64,000 bases of DNA, from the NCBI GenBank assembly GCA_021201095.1, contig JAJQFO010000096.1:1-64000 (forward strand), read 5' to 3'. The translations under genes were made by a program, and so were the position numbers. The notes beneath the pieces are model-generated. The model saw nothing but the letters and a program-made list of their open reading frames with translations. It was not told the DNA's origin and ran no database searches. This DNA is from Lachnospiraceae bacterium. GTDB taxonomy: Bacteria > Bacillota > Clostridia > Lachnospirales > Lachnospiraceae. Numbering within the stretch: the stretch's first letter is position 1; each line of letters opens with the position of its first letter. Below are positions 10,801 through 20,465 of this stretch, piece by piece.

Positions 10801-10890
10801 GCGAGTTATGTCATAAGGATTGCTGACGTAGTCAGAGGATTCCTTATGACGTGGGCAAAACCACTAATTTCCTTTCGCGGCTGTGCGCAT
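10801..10890. repeat. Dispersed hairpin element, copy A (hairpin 10810-10850)
   Basis: GTCATAAGGATTGCTGACGTAGTCAGAGGATTCCTTATGAC followed by a ctttcgcggctgtgcgcat tail shared with copy C. Confidence 0.7.
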
Positions 10891-10937
10891 AAAAAAAGAA
10901 TCCCCTGCCACAGTGTATTCCGTGTGGCAAAGGATTC
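10891..10937 (-). terminator. Rho-independent terminator downstream of the radical SAM gene
   Basis: Minus-strand GAATCCTTTGCCAC...GTGGCAGGGGATTC followed by TTTTTTT. Confidence 0.75.
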
Positions 10938-11007
10938 CGATTCATCAGCACAGTAACCGGATCAGGGAGACCTTCTCACCCTGTCCGCTGCATCGGCAGC
11001 GTCTAAT

Positions 11008-11048
11008 GTCATAAGGATTGTCGACGAAGTCGGAGAATCCCTTATGAC
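11008..11048. repeat. Dispersed hairpin element, copy B
   Basis: GTCATAAGGATTGTCGACGAAGTCGGAGAATCCCTTATGAC. Confidence 0.7.
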
Positions 11049-11065
11049 GTGGATTTTAGCAGGAA

Positions 11066-12439
11066 TCAGTCAGCCTGACCCGCCTTCGCGCTCTTGGGAT
11101 TGGCCGTCCAGAGTTCATCCGCGGTCGACGTCCAGTTTTCGGCGTACGGCGTGGTCTTGTCGCATAAATCGTCCACGCTCTCCGGGCTCTGGTAGTCGGT
11201 GTTGACTGCCCCAGTCTTTTTCACCATGGCGCGCAGGCGCTCCGGATTCTCCAGCATCGGGCAGGGACGCAGCATGTTCTCATTGAACGGCTGGTTATCG
11301 TGGTAAGCCTGGAAAAGCGGGCTCTTCAGGGCATCCTTGAGCGAGGTGTTTTTGATGTTGCAGTTGGAATAGTGAATAAACACGCACGGCTCCACATCGC
11401 CTTTTGCGTTGATGTGCATGTACAGCCGGCCTCCGGCGATGCAGCCGTGCACATACTCTGCGTCATTCTGGAAATCCAGGGTAAACATGGACTTCGTCCC
11501 GCGGTATTCGCGGATCTTTTCGTATACCTTTTTGCGCTGTTCCGGTGTCGGCAGCAGATCCGGCGACGCGTCGTTCCCGACCGGCATGTAATGGAAGAAC
11601 CAGGTAAAGAACGCACCGCACTCGATCAGGTGGTCAAAGTATTCCTCGCTGCAGATGCTGTCCACATTCGCGGAGGTGTAGCAGGTGGATACGCCAAACG
11701 GAAGTCCGCGGTCCTTCAACAGCTTCATGGCGTGCATGACCTTCTGGTAAATGCCGTCGCCGCGCCTGCCGTCGTTGGCCGCTTCTGAGCCTTCCACACT
11801 GAAGGCCGGAATGAAGTTTTTCACCCGCAGAATCTCATCACAGAATGCCTCATCGAAAAGGGTTCCGTTGGTAAATGCCAGAAACTCGCAGTCCGGATGC
11901 ATCTCGCACAGCTTAATCAGGTCTTTTTTCCGCACGGTAGGCTCGCCGCCGGTATAGATGTACATATAGACGCCCAGCTCCTTGCCCTGGCGGATGATGG
12001 AGTCGATCTCCTCCAGCGTCAGGTTCAGCTGATGGCCATACTCCGCCGCCCAGCAGCCGGTGCATTTCAGGTTGCAGGCACTCGTCGGATCGAGAAGAAT
12101 CGCCCAGGGCACGTTGCAATTGTGCTCCTTCGCGTAATCCTTCTGAATCGCGGTGCCCTTCAGGCTGGCGTTGATAATGAAATTTTTAAAGAAGGTCTGA
12201 CGTACGCCGGGATCCAGCTCGTACATGCGCAGGATCAGTTTATACCAGTTATTGTCCTTATCCGCAATTGCTTTGCGGATCGCATTTCTCTGCGCCGTGT
12301 AATACTCCTTCGGCATGTACTTATCCACCAGATCCATGAGCTTCGGGATGTTCGTCTCCGGATCCTTTTCCAGGTAATTCAGTGCTTTCGTCGCCACAAT
12401 TTCTGTAGCTGACAATTTCGCTTTTTCTGCAAGTTTCAT
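11066..12439 (-). CDS. Radical SAM protein
   Basis: DPTSACNLKCTGCWAAEYG (CxxxCxxC), YIYTGGEPTVRK; C-terminal Cys-containing region (CIAGG, EPCVF, RPCPM). Confidence 0.88.
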   Translation of the reverse strand: MKLAEKAKLSATEIVATKALNYLEKDPETNIPKLMDLVDKYMPKEYYTAQRNAIRKAIADKDNNWYKLILRMYELDPGVRQTFFKNFIINASLKGTAIQKDYAKEHNCNVPWAILLDPTSACNLKCTGCWAAEYGHQLNLTLEEIDSIIRQGKELGVYMYIYTGGEPTVRKKDLIKLCEMHPDCEFLAFTNGTLFDEAFCDEILRVKNFIPAFSVEGSEAANDGRRGDGIYQKVMHAMKLLKDRGLPFGVSTCYTSANVDSICSEEYFDHLIECGAFFTWFFHYMPVGNDASPDLLPTPEQRKKVYEKIREYRGTKSMFTLDFQNDAEYVHGCIAGGRLYMHINAKGDVEPCVFIHYSNCNIKNTSLKDALKSPLFQAYHDNQPFNENMLRPCPMLENPERLRAMVKKTGAVNTDYQSPESVDDLCDKTTPYAENWTSTADELWTANPKSAKAGQAD

Positions 12440-12722
12440 GATTTCCCTCTCCTTTTATGTCTTTCGTGTTCCCTGTCAGAGTACCTTCAGCGGCTCAATC
12501 CGAATGTCTGTAAAGCATGCTGAATATTCGAAGCGGCTGCGTCACACACTGCACCGCCGGAATAGCCGCAGTATACGCTGCACTGTCAGATCAGCACAGC
12601 TCGTTTGAAACAGCTGCAGCGTACACGGACAGGAATGTTTTCAGATAAATGTATGAATAAGCTCTCCGGCATATGAATGCAGCCAGTTTTTTTCATCTGC
12701 CAGCATTGGCTTCCACTGATTT

Positions 12723-13367
12723 TCACTTTGAGCCATCCGGTACGTCTGCAAACCGGTCCAGTATTTTAACCGTGTAGATAGCGACACACAGGGTCAGCAA
12801 TCCCTCCAGCAATACTGCCGCACCGGCCAGTGTCATCATATTTTTTGTTTCCTCAAACGGATCAATCACCAGAATCATGCCAAAAATCCCTGCCAGAATG
12901 GCAATGAGCAGAATTCTCCACCAAAGGGCAAGTCCGAATTTTCTGGCGTCTATTGACATTTGGATTCGAAACAGCGCGTCCGTCAGAATCACCAGTCCCA
13001 GCACCGCATACAGCAGCCGCTCATAAGCTTCCCCGCGGATCAGGATCATTAATCCCAGGGCAATCAGCAAAATCCCGAAGGCAAAATCATATTGAAATGC
13101 CAGACAATAAAAGTCTTTCGAAAAATAGCCGATCATTTTAATGATTCCATCGGCGATAAAGACCGTTCCAAGAAACCAGATCAGAATGTCTGCCGGGCAG
13201 TTTGGATTGGCAAGAAGGCAAATGCCGAGTATGCATATGATCACCGCAATGGTCACATAGCCGTTCCGCGCTATTTTCAGAGTCCTAAGTGAATCCATGC
13301 CGTCCCCTCCTTTCGGAAGAATTTTACCGAACTGGCAGGAAAAATAAAACAGACAAAAAAAGAACAA
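12723..13367 (-). CDS. HdeD/DUF308-like membrane protein
   Basis: About six hydrophobic helices in the repeated pattern typical of the HdeD family. Confidence 0.65.
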   Translation of the reverse strand: MFFFCLFYFSCQFGKILPKGGDGMDSLRTLKIARNGYVTIAVIICILGICLLANPNCPADILIWFLGTVFIADGIIKMIGYFSKDFYCLAFQYDFAFGILLIALGLMILIRGEAYERLLYAVLGLVILTDALFRIQMSIDARKFGLALWWRILLIAILAGIFGMILVIDPFEETKNMMTLAGAAVLLEGLLTLCVAIYTVKILDRFADVPDGSK

Positions 13368-13471
13368 TGTCTAAAATTCAGACATTATTCCTGTTTTGAC
13401 TAATTTCTTCCAGATCTATCTATATTCGATGATAAACAGTTCGATAGCCGACTGATTATTTTACAGATACA

Positions 13472-14212
13472 TCAGTCAGGCCGCCGCTCGTCCGAAGCCT
13501 GACGCAGCAGCTCCAGAGACCGCCTCATTCCTTCCGCCAGATCTTCTCTCATTCCATGCTCCAGCCACTCCAGAAGCACACCTTCCAGAGCGCATTTCTG
13601 CAGATTTCGGATCAGGCGCTGATCTTCCTCAGATAATTTTTGCATCTCGGGCATCTGGTCCACAGGCAGCACATAATTAGAAACCATATAGTCGCACAGC
13701 TGCTCCAGCTGATGCTGCAGAACTGCCCGGTCCAGAGAGCGGTAAATATGGAGGATTGCCCGTTTATTTTCCTGAAGCATGTCCACAATCTGTGTCAGGC
13801 CTTTCACCATATTTTCTGCTGTCTCCGGCAGGGCAGAATGCTCTTCCGGAACGCTTTGGGCGTCGCAGGAGCGACCTGCCCTCGCCGGGTTATGCCTCCC
13901 ATCTCCGATTGTGGGGCGAGGAGGCGTTTCCATAGCTCCTGCGAAACGCGCAGCGTTTTTAGCATCGCAGGAGCGACCTGCCTCCGAAGCGCAGCGAGGT
14001 GGCACTTCCATAGCTTCCTTCATGATCCGGTCCATTTCCCGTTTAAACGCATATTCCATGACATCCGTGATATCCCGGAAGTGATAATAAAAGGTGTTTC
14101 GGTTAATCCCGCACCGTTCCACGATATCCTTCACCGTAATTTTGGTAAACGGCCGCTCATTCAGCAGTTCAAAAACGGTCCGAATAATCAGCTCTTTTGT
14201 CATCATTGCCAT
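13472..14212 (-). CDS. TetR/AcrR-family regulator with repeat-derived internal insert
   Basis: N-terminal TKELIIRTVFELLNERPFTKITVKDIVERCGINRNTFYYHFRDI HTH; internal low-complexity segment corresponds to dispersed repeats. Confidence 0.85.
   Translation of the reverse strand: MAMMTKELIIRTVFELLNERPFTKITVKDIVERCGINRNTFYYHFRDITDVMEYAFKREMDRIMKEAMEVPPRCASEAGRSCDAKNAARFAGAMETPPRPTIGDGRHNPARAGRSCDAQSVPEEHSALPETAENMVKGLTQIVDMLQENKRAILHIYRSLDRAVLQHQLEQLCDYMVSNYVLPVDQMPEMQKLSEEDQRLIRNLQKCALEGVLLEWLEHGMREDLAEGMRRSLELLRQASDERRPD
13858..14016. repeat. Repeat-derived segment inside the TetR gene (two GCAGGAGCGACCTGCC units)
   Basis: tcgcaggagcgacctgcc occurs twice (about 13863 and 13974), each followed by GC-rich sequence and ttccatagct. 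Confidence 0.7.
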
Positions 14213-14251
14213 AAAAAATCACGTCTTACCCTTTGTACTCGTTGTGAGGTA

Positions 14252-15253
14252 TCACCTGCCGCAGATCTGGTCGATCGTGCGCAGCTCTTCCGCCGTAAAG
14301 TCCCGATGCTCCGCCGCGGAAATGTTCTCCGCGATCTGCTCCGGACGCGACGCGCCGATCAGAACGGACGCGACGCCGTCATCCTTTAAAATCCAGGAAA
14401 GTGCCATCTGCGCCAGAGTCTGCCCCCGCTTAAGAGCCAGATCATTGAGGGCCTGTATCTGTCCTAAACGTTCCGGAGTCAGATCGTCCGCCTTCAAAAA
14501 GCGCGGATCGCGGCCAATCCGGCTGTCTGAGGGAATGCCCTTCAGATATTTGTCCGTAAGCAGTCCCTGCGCCAGCGGGCTGAAAGCAATGATGCCCATA
14601 CCGATTTCGCGGCAGCAGTCCTTCACGCCGTCGTCCTCGATCGAACGGTCAAAAATCGAATAACGTCTCTGGTTGACAATCAGAGGGCAGTGCAGTTCCT
14701 TCATAATCGCCATCGCTTTTCTCGTATTTGCCTCGTCATAATTGGAAATCCCGGCGTAAAGCGCTTTTCCACTCCTGACGATGGACGCAAGAGCCTCCAT
14801 GGTCTCTTCGAGCGGCGTCTCCGGATCCATCCGGTGGTGGTAAAAAATGTCCACATACTCCAGCCCCATTCTCTTAAGGCTCTGGTCCACACTGGCAGTC
14901 AGATATTTTTTGCTCCCCCAGTCGCCGTAGGGTCCCGGCCACATCCCGTAGCCGGCCTTCGTGGTGATCACCAGCTCATCGCGGTACGGAAGAAAGTCTT
15001 CTTTCAGAATTTTCCCCAGATGCTCCTCCGCACTCCCTGCTACCGGGCCGTAATTGTTCGCCAGGTCAAACTGCGTAATCCCAAGGTCAAACGCCGTGCG
15101 GCACATGGCCTTCATCGTGTCATAATTGTCCTTGCTCCCGAAATTGTGCCAGAAGCCCAGAGATACGGCTGGAAATTTCAGACCGCTTCTTCCTACCCGG
15201 TTGTATGCCATCCGATCATAGCGTCTGTCGCTGGCTACATATACATCGCTCAT
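14252..15253 (-). CDS. Aldo/keto reductase (YghZ-like)
   Basis: FDLANNYGPVAGSAEEHLGK, YVDIFYHHRMDPETPLEETM motifs; start at MSDVYVAS with GGAGGAAAG SD. Confidence 0.88.
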   Translation of the reverse strand: MSDVYVASDRRYDRMAYNRVGRSGLKFPAVSLGFWHNFGSKDNYDTMKAMCRTAFDLGITQFDLANNYGPVAGSAEEHLGKILKEDFLPYRDELVITTKAGYGMWPGPYGDWGSKKYLTASVDQSLKRMGLEYVDIFYHHRMDPETPLEETMEALASIVRSGKALYAGISNYDEANTRKAMAIMKELHCPLIVNQRRYSIFDRSIEDDGVKDCCREIGMGIIAFSPLAQGLLTDKYLKGIPSDSRIGRDPRFLKADDLTPERLGQIQALNDLALKRGQTLAQMALSWILKDDGVASVLIGASRPEQIAENISAAEHRDFTAEELRTIDQICGR

Positions 15254-16058
15254 CTTCGCTTTCCTCCTCATATTCAATATTTATCAATGTCAGCCCGTGT
15301 GCCTGCGCGGTATCCCCCGCAAGGCTGCGGTCCTTTGCCTCCAGAATCTTCGGAATCTCTTCAGGCGCCAGCCTTCCTCCGCCAACTTCAAGCAGCGTCC
15401 CCACGATAATGCGCACCATATTATAGAGAAATCCATTTCCGCAGATGCGCACGGTAATCATACCGCCGGTTTTCACGGCACAGCAGTCACGCGGCGTTTC
15501 CATCGGAAATGCGGTCGGATCCGGCTCGAAAAGCACATCCAGACTATAGATCGTCCGCACCCGGTTTTTGACCTCCGGCTTATTGGTACAAAAACTGGTA
15601 AAATCATGCGTCCCGACCAGGTAAGAGGCCGCCTGCCGCATTTTCTCCACATCAAGATCCCAGTGGTAAAAAAGGGAATACAATCGATTGATCGGATCCG
15701 GGAAGCGCCGGTAGCAGATTTTGTATTCGTAGGTCTTCCGGGTCTTTCGGAAACGGGGATGAAAATCCGGTGCGACTTCGCAGGAATCCTGAATGCGGAT
15801 ATCCGCGGGAAGGCGCGTATTCAGCGCGTAGGAAATGCGCTCGGCGGGCATTCTCGCGGAGGTGTCAAACACCGCCACATTCCCTCTTGCGTGTACGCCG
15901 GCGTCCGTCCGGCTCGCGCCCAGCACATAAATATCCTCGCCAAGCAGCTCGCTCAGATGCTGGTTCAGCATGCTCGAAACCGAGACGCCGTTTGGCTGCA
16001 CCTGCCAGCCACAGTAATTCGTGCCGTCATAGGCGACGATCAATTTTACCCGTTTCAT
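15216..16058 (-). CDS. truA: tRNA pseudouridine(38-40) synthase
   Basis: MKRVKLIVAYDGTNYCGWQVQPN, GASRTDAGVHARGNVAVFDT, FLYNMVRIIVGTLLEVGGGR. Confidence 0.95.
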   Translation of the reverse strand: MKRVKLIVAYDGTNYCGWQVQPNGVSVSSMLNQHLSELLGEDIYVLGASRTDAGVHARGNVAVFDTSARMPAERISYALNTRLPADIRIQDSCEVAPDFHPRFRKTRKTYEYKICYRRFPDPINRLYSLFYHWDLDVEKMRQAASYLVGTHDFTSFCTNKPEVKNRVRTIYSLDVLFEPDPTAFPMETPRDCCAVKTGGMITVRICGNGFLYNMVRIIVGTLLEVGGGRLAPEEIPKILEAKDRSLAGDTAQAHGLTLINIEYEEESEDERCICSQRQTL

Positions 16059-16140
16059 GCTCCGTATGCCCCAAAACCTTTCCGGCATGCAGCCAAATGT
16101 ATAATGGTATATCCTTGCAATTTTCGGCAGTCAGTTCTTC

Positions 16141-16977
16141 TCACCATCCCAGCGCCGTAAACAATACCGTTTCCACAATATTAAGCCTGCTTACAGCCAG
16201 CATCACCAGAAAATACGCCAGCAGGATCAGGTAGGCCCAGCGATCCCGGCTCTTGTATACGAGCGGGCGCATTTTTGTCCTGCCCTCGCCGCCGTGGTAG
16301 CCTCTCGCCTCCATGGCCATGGCCAGATCATTGGCGCGGCGGAATGCAGAAATAAACAGCGGCACCAGCAGCGGGATCATATTTTTCGCCTTCTGAATCA
16401 GATTGCCCGACTCAAAATCTGCGCCGCGGGCCTGCTGTGCCTTCATGATTTTGTCCGTCTCCTCGAGAAGGATCGGGATAAAGCGCAGCGCGATGGACAT
16501 CATCATTGAAATTTCATGGATCGGCATATGCAGCTTCTTTAAAGGCGACAGTGCTTTTTCCAGTCCGTCAGTCAGGTCATTCGGCGTGGTCGTCAGGGTC
16601 ATCACAGAGGAGCCGATGATCAGATAAATCAGCCGCACGGCCATGGAAACCGCCGTCTTAATGCCTTCCACCGTGATCTGAAAAATCCAGAATCTGACTA
16701 CGACCGTCCCTGATACCAGAAACAGGTTGAAAATAACGGTAATCATCAGCAGCATGATAATGGCTCTTAAGCCCTTGATCATAAATTTAAACGGGACCTT
16801 TGATGTTTTGATCACGGCAGCAAGAAAAATTGTTGCCACCAGGTATGCCTCGATTTTCCCGAACGCAAACAGCGATATGATAAACACCAGTGTTCCTGCG
16901 AGTTTTACTCTTGGGTCCAGTTTATGAATGACGGAATCCGTCGGATAATATTGGCCTAACGTAATCTCTCTTAACAT
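16141..16977 (-). CDS. ecfT: Energy-coupling factor transporter transmembrane protein
   Basis: HKLDPRVKL, ARGADFESG (Ala-Arg-Gly) and MEARGYHGG motifs; adjacent to ecfA genes. Confidence 0.93.
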   Translation of the reverse strand: MLREITLGQYYPTDSVIHKLDPRVKLAGTLVFIISLFAFGKIEAYLVATIFLAAVIKTSKVPFKFMIKGLRAIIMLLMITVIFNLFLVSGTVVVRFWIFQITVEGIKTAVSMAVRLIYLIIGSSVMTLTTTPNDLTDGLEKALSPLKKLHMPIHEISMMMSIALRFIPILLEETDKIMKAQQARGADFESGNLIQKAKNMIPLLVPLFISAFRRANDLAMAMEARGYHGGEGRTKMRPLVYKSRDRWAYLILLAYFLVMLAVSRLNIVETVLFTALGW

Positions 16978-17134
16978 GGTTTTCTTCTTTCCATATATTG
17001 ATTTTTCTGCCTGATCCGCGCCGTCCAGGCCGCATCGACGGAGCTTAAGCACTTTCCTTGTGCCTTTTCATCCGCCCACTACAGATACGAAAGGAAAACA
17101 AAGCGCGTCCGGCATTCATCCAATCTAAATATAA

Positions 17135-17998
17135 TCACTTTGCTTCATTCATTCCGCGCAGACACTTCGCAATGCTTTCCGCTGCCTCTGCGGCGGTGGC
17201 GGCATCGGTATCGACATCCCAGCCCAGGGCAGAGAGCTCATGCATAAGGTAAATCTCCTGCGGGGCGGCCAGTCCTACGGCTTCGAGCTCCTGATAATGG
17301 CGAAAGACCTTCCGCGGCTCGTCGTCGTAAAGCACCTCTCCCTTATTCATCACAATGATGCGCTCTACATAGCGGGCGACATCCTCCATACTGTGTGACA
17401 CCAGCACCACCGTGATCTTCCGCTCCCGGTGCAGGCGTGCCACCTGATCAAGGATCTCGTCCCGTCCGCGCGGGTCCAGTCCCGCGGTCGGCTCATCCAG
17501 CACCAAAACCTCCGGCTCCATCGCCAGAATCCCGGCAATCGCCGCCCGCCTTTTCTGTCCGCCGGAAAGATCAAAGGGAGACGCCTTGTAATACTCCTCC
17601 CCCAGGCCGACCATTTTCAGGGCATCCGCCGCGCGGCGCTCAATTTCCGCCTGGTCAAGCCCCAGATTTTTCGGACCAAAGCAGACATCCGTAAACACAT
17701 CGGTCTCAAAAAGCTGGTATTCCGGATACTGAAACACCAGTCCCACTTTGCCGCGGAGCTGCTTCATAGAGTAGCCTTCCGCGTAAATATTTTCTCCATT
17801 ATAATAAATCGTCCCTGAAGTCGCTTTCAGCAGACCGTTTAAATGCTGGATCAGCGTCGACTTTCCGGAGCCAGTATGCCCGATAATCCCGATAAACTGC
17901 CCGTCCGGCAGCTCCAGGTTGATATCCTTCAGGGCATGCTGCTCAAACACCGTGCCGTTGCTGTAGGTATAGTTCAAATGCTCGATCCTGATGGACAC
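17135..17998 (-). CDS. ecfA2: Energy-coupling factor ATPase 2
   Basis: GHTGSGKST, LSGGQKRRAAIAGILAMEPEVLVLDEPTAGLDP. Confidence 0.92.
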   Translation of the reverse strand: MSIRIEHLNYTYSNGTVFEQHALKDINLELPDGQFIGIIGHTGSGKSTLIQHLNGLLKATSGTIYYNGENIYAEGYSMKQLRGKVGLVFQYPEYQLFETDVFTDVCFGPKNLGLDQAEIERRAADALKMVGLGEEYYKASPFDLSGGQKRRAAIAGILAMEPEVLVLDEPTAGLDPRGRDEILDQVARLHRERKITVVLVSHSMEDVARYVERIIVMNKGEVLYDDEPRKVFRHYQELEAVGLAAPQEIYLMHELSALGWDVDTDAATAAEAAESIAKCLRGMNEAK

Positions 17999-18155
17999 GT
18001 TTTATTTCCTCCTGTACAGACACTGTCACCTGCTGCAGTCACAACATATGACAGTGCATCCTTTGAAATGTCTGCAGCCAGACTCATCCGGCGAATCATA
18101 TTCGGTCTTTTTCCCTGCATGAATACATCGATTTTCGTACTCAGCCGCATGTCTT

Positions 18156-19019
18156 TTAAGCATGTGACGCCCGGTATTCCTGCAGGGCCTCCACCAGCTC
18201 TTCGTTCGACAGAATATCCGGCCGCAGATCAAAGCCCATTTTCCGCAGATCGTGCGTCACAAGTGTCGCCTGAGGCACATCCAGCCGGTAGGATTTCAGC
18301 TCCTCCACGCGACCGAAAACCTCGTGTGGCGTCCCCTGCATGACAATTTTCCCGGCGTCCATGACGATCACCCGGTCGGCATCGATCACTTCTTCCATAT
18401 AGTGCGTGATCAGGATCACCGTCACGTGTTCCTTCTGATTCAGCTCATGGACGGTCCGGATGACTTCCTTGCGGCCATTCGGATCCAGCATCGCCGTCGG
18501 CTCGTCCAGGACAATGCACTTTGGCTTCATCGCCACGACGCCCGCGATCGCCACGCGCTGCTTCTGTCCGCCGGAAAGCTTATTCGGCGAGTGGGAACGG
18601 TACTCCCACATGCCGACCGCGCGAAGGCTGTCCTCCACACGCTGCCAGATCTCCTCCTGCGGCACACCCATATTCTCCGGTCCAAAGCCGACATCCTCAT
18701 CTACAATCGTGCCGATGATCTGGTTGTCCGGGTTCTGGAAAACCATACCCGCGCTCTGGCGAATCTCCCAGAGCTTCGACTCATCCTGCGTGTCCTTGCC
18801 GTCCACCCAAAGCGATCCCTCACTCGGCAGCAGAATCGCGTTGATATGCTTTGCCAGCGTGGATTTTCCGGAGCCATTATGCCCTAAGATCGCGATAAAA
18901 TCCCCGGCCTCCACATCCAGATCCACGCCGTCGACCGCTCTCTGCTTTGACTCCACATTGCCATTTTCATCATATTTTAAATAATCAAAAGCAAGCTTTG
19001 CAGCTTTGATAATTCCCAT
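18156..19019 (-). CDS. ecfA1: Energy-coupling factor ATPase 1
   Basis: GHNGSGKSTLAKHINAILLPSEG, LSGGQKQRVAIAGVVAMKPKCIVLDEPTAMLDPNGR. Confidence 0.92.
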   Translation of the reverse strand: MGIIKAAKLAFDYLKYDENGNVESKQRAVDGVDLDVEAGDFIAILGHNGSGKSTLAKHINAILLPSEGSLWVDGKDTQDESKLWEIRQSAGMVFQNPDNQIIGTIVDEDVGFGPENMGVPQEEIWQRVEDSLRAVGMWEYRSHSPNKLSGGQKQRVAIAGVVAMKPKCIVLDEPTAMLDPNGRKEVIRTVHELNQKEHVTVILITHYMEEVIDADRVIVMDAGKIVMQGTPHEVFGRVEELKSYRLDVPQATLVTHDLRKMGFDLRPDILSNEELVEALQEYRASHA

Positions 19020-19209
19020 ATTTTATCCTCGTCTTAAGTCATGTCATGTTGTAAACGCGCAACCGTGATGTGGTTGACAGTCTTTCTGTACTCAGCCGAT
19101 TATAACAACTCATAGGGTAAAATGCAAGGTGAAATATTGTTTCCGCTGTGCTAATTTCCGAAACTAATCTTATTTCAAAAACAGTCTCCGGTTTATGACA
19201 GCGCCCGTC

Positions 19210-20226
19210 TTATCCAATATCCTGCTGTTCGATAAAATGTAATTTTTTTGCCAGTGCTCTCGAGGCCTGATTATTCAGACGTATTCGCAAATAGATTTCG
19301 TCCGCGTCCAGCCGTTCATAAGCGTATTCCAATGCAGTCTGGCACATTTCTGTGCCAAATCCCTGTCTCCGATAGGCGCGATCCAGCATATACTGAAGCT
19401 CCAGAGCAGATTTTTCTGGTCGCGTCAATATCTGGCATTCCTCCGATTCTGTCACTGGAAAAGCCAACCGAAATATCCTATACGCTGCCGCTACTGTCAG
19501 CTGCCCGCTCCTCACAGAGCCTTCCTCAGCAGCTGTCAGCCGCACGCTTTCCACAGAGCCTTCTTTAGCGGCTGACAATTGCCTGCCTTCCTCACTGTCT
19601 GCCCGAGCAATCGTCGCGGCATCCCACGGAGCGAACCCGCAGCAGCCGATCAGTTTTCCTTCATGCAGCACACTCCACAGGCCATATCCCTGCAAACGGT
19701 AAGCAGTCTTTATATAGGAAGAAAGCCGTTCCTCCGAAAACATATCCGCATTCACAGACAGATTTTCCACGGCTCCGCTCTCATTTCCAATGCGTATCAT
19801 CTCCGGCAGATCCCGCTCCGCCATTTCCCGGATTTCCAGACGCTCTGTTCTGGCAATCACGGCAGGCAGCCCCTGTGCGCGCAGCATCCACTCTTCCAGA
19901 TATCTTGCGTCAATCCCTTCAAAGCCCTCCAGCACCAGGGCGGCGCCGTCAAACCATTCTATAGAATAACTGCATCCAAAGCAAACGACATCTGCCTGGG
20001 AAAACTTTGCGCATCGTTCTGGTGAATCTGTCAGCACCACTGCCTCTTTGCACCACTCACCTCGTCTCTCCCAGATTTTCTGCGTCAGGTTTTCGCAGCC
20101 CACTCCGGTTTTCTCCAGTTCCTCCCTCAAAAGAAGAACTTCTTCTTCCCACTGCGGCTGCAAATCCAAAAAGACCTTCCGCAGAATTCTGTTATCCGGG
20201 TCCTTCAACACTTTTTCCCTCCGCAC
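19210..20226 (-). CDS. GNAT-family acetyltransferase with internal in-frame tandem repeat
   Basis: C-terminal LELQYMLDRAYRRQGFGTEMCQTALEYAYERLDADEIYLRIRLNNQASRALAKKLHFI is acetyltransferase-like. Confidence 0.75.
   Translation of the reverse strand: MRREKVLKDPDNRILRKVFLDLQPQWEEEVLLLREELEKTGVGCENLTQKIWERRGEWCKEAVVLTDSPERCAKFSQADVVCFGCSYSIEWFDGAALVLEGFEGIDARYLEEWMLRAQGLPAVIARTERLEIREMAERDLPEMIRIGNESGAVENLSVNADMFSEERLSSYIKTAYRLQGYGLWSVLHEGKLIGCCGFAPWDAATIARADSEEGRQLSAAKEGSVESVRLTAAEEGSVRSGQLTVAAAYRIFRLAFPVTESEECQILTRPEKSALELQYMLDRAYRRQGFGTEMCQTALEYAYERLDADEIYLRIRLNNQASRALAKKLHFIEQQDIG
19493..19605. repeat. Imperfect ~39-bp tandem repeat (about 3 units) inside the GNAT gene
   Basis: ctgtcagctgcccgctcctcacagagccttcctcagcag / ctgtcagccgcacgctttccacagagccttctttagcgg / ctgacaattgcctgccttcctcactg... 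Confidence 0.75.
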
Positions 20227-20465
20227 AATTTACGCATTACTAATTTTTCCGGTCTACGCTCCGCTTCGGCTGGTTCCTGCGTCCGGCATCCCGCAGCGAG
20301 ATGTGAATGTAGCATATAACATTTATGCCATTGTTCCCAGTATAGCAAATAAATTTGCTCTTGTCATCCTCCCTGCACAATGCTAAAATAGCGAAAGCGG
20401 TAAATCAGAATCAATTCCGGGAAAAGAATAACTGCAGAAATCAAATAAGAAAGGAAACATAAACT

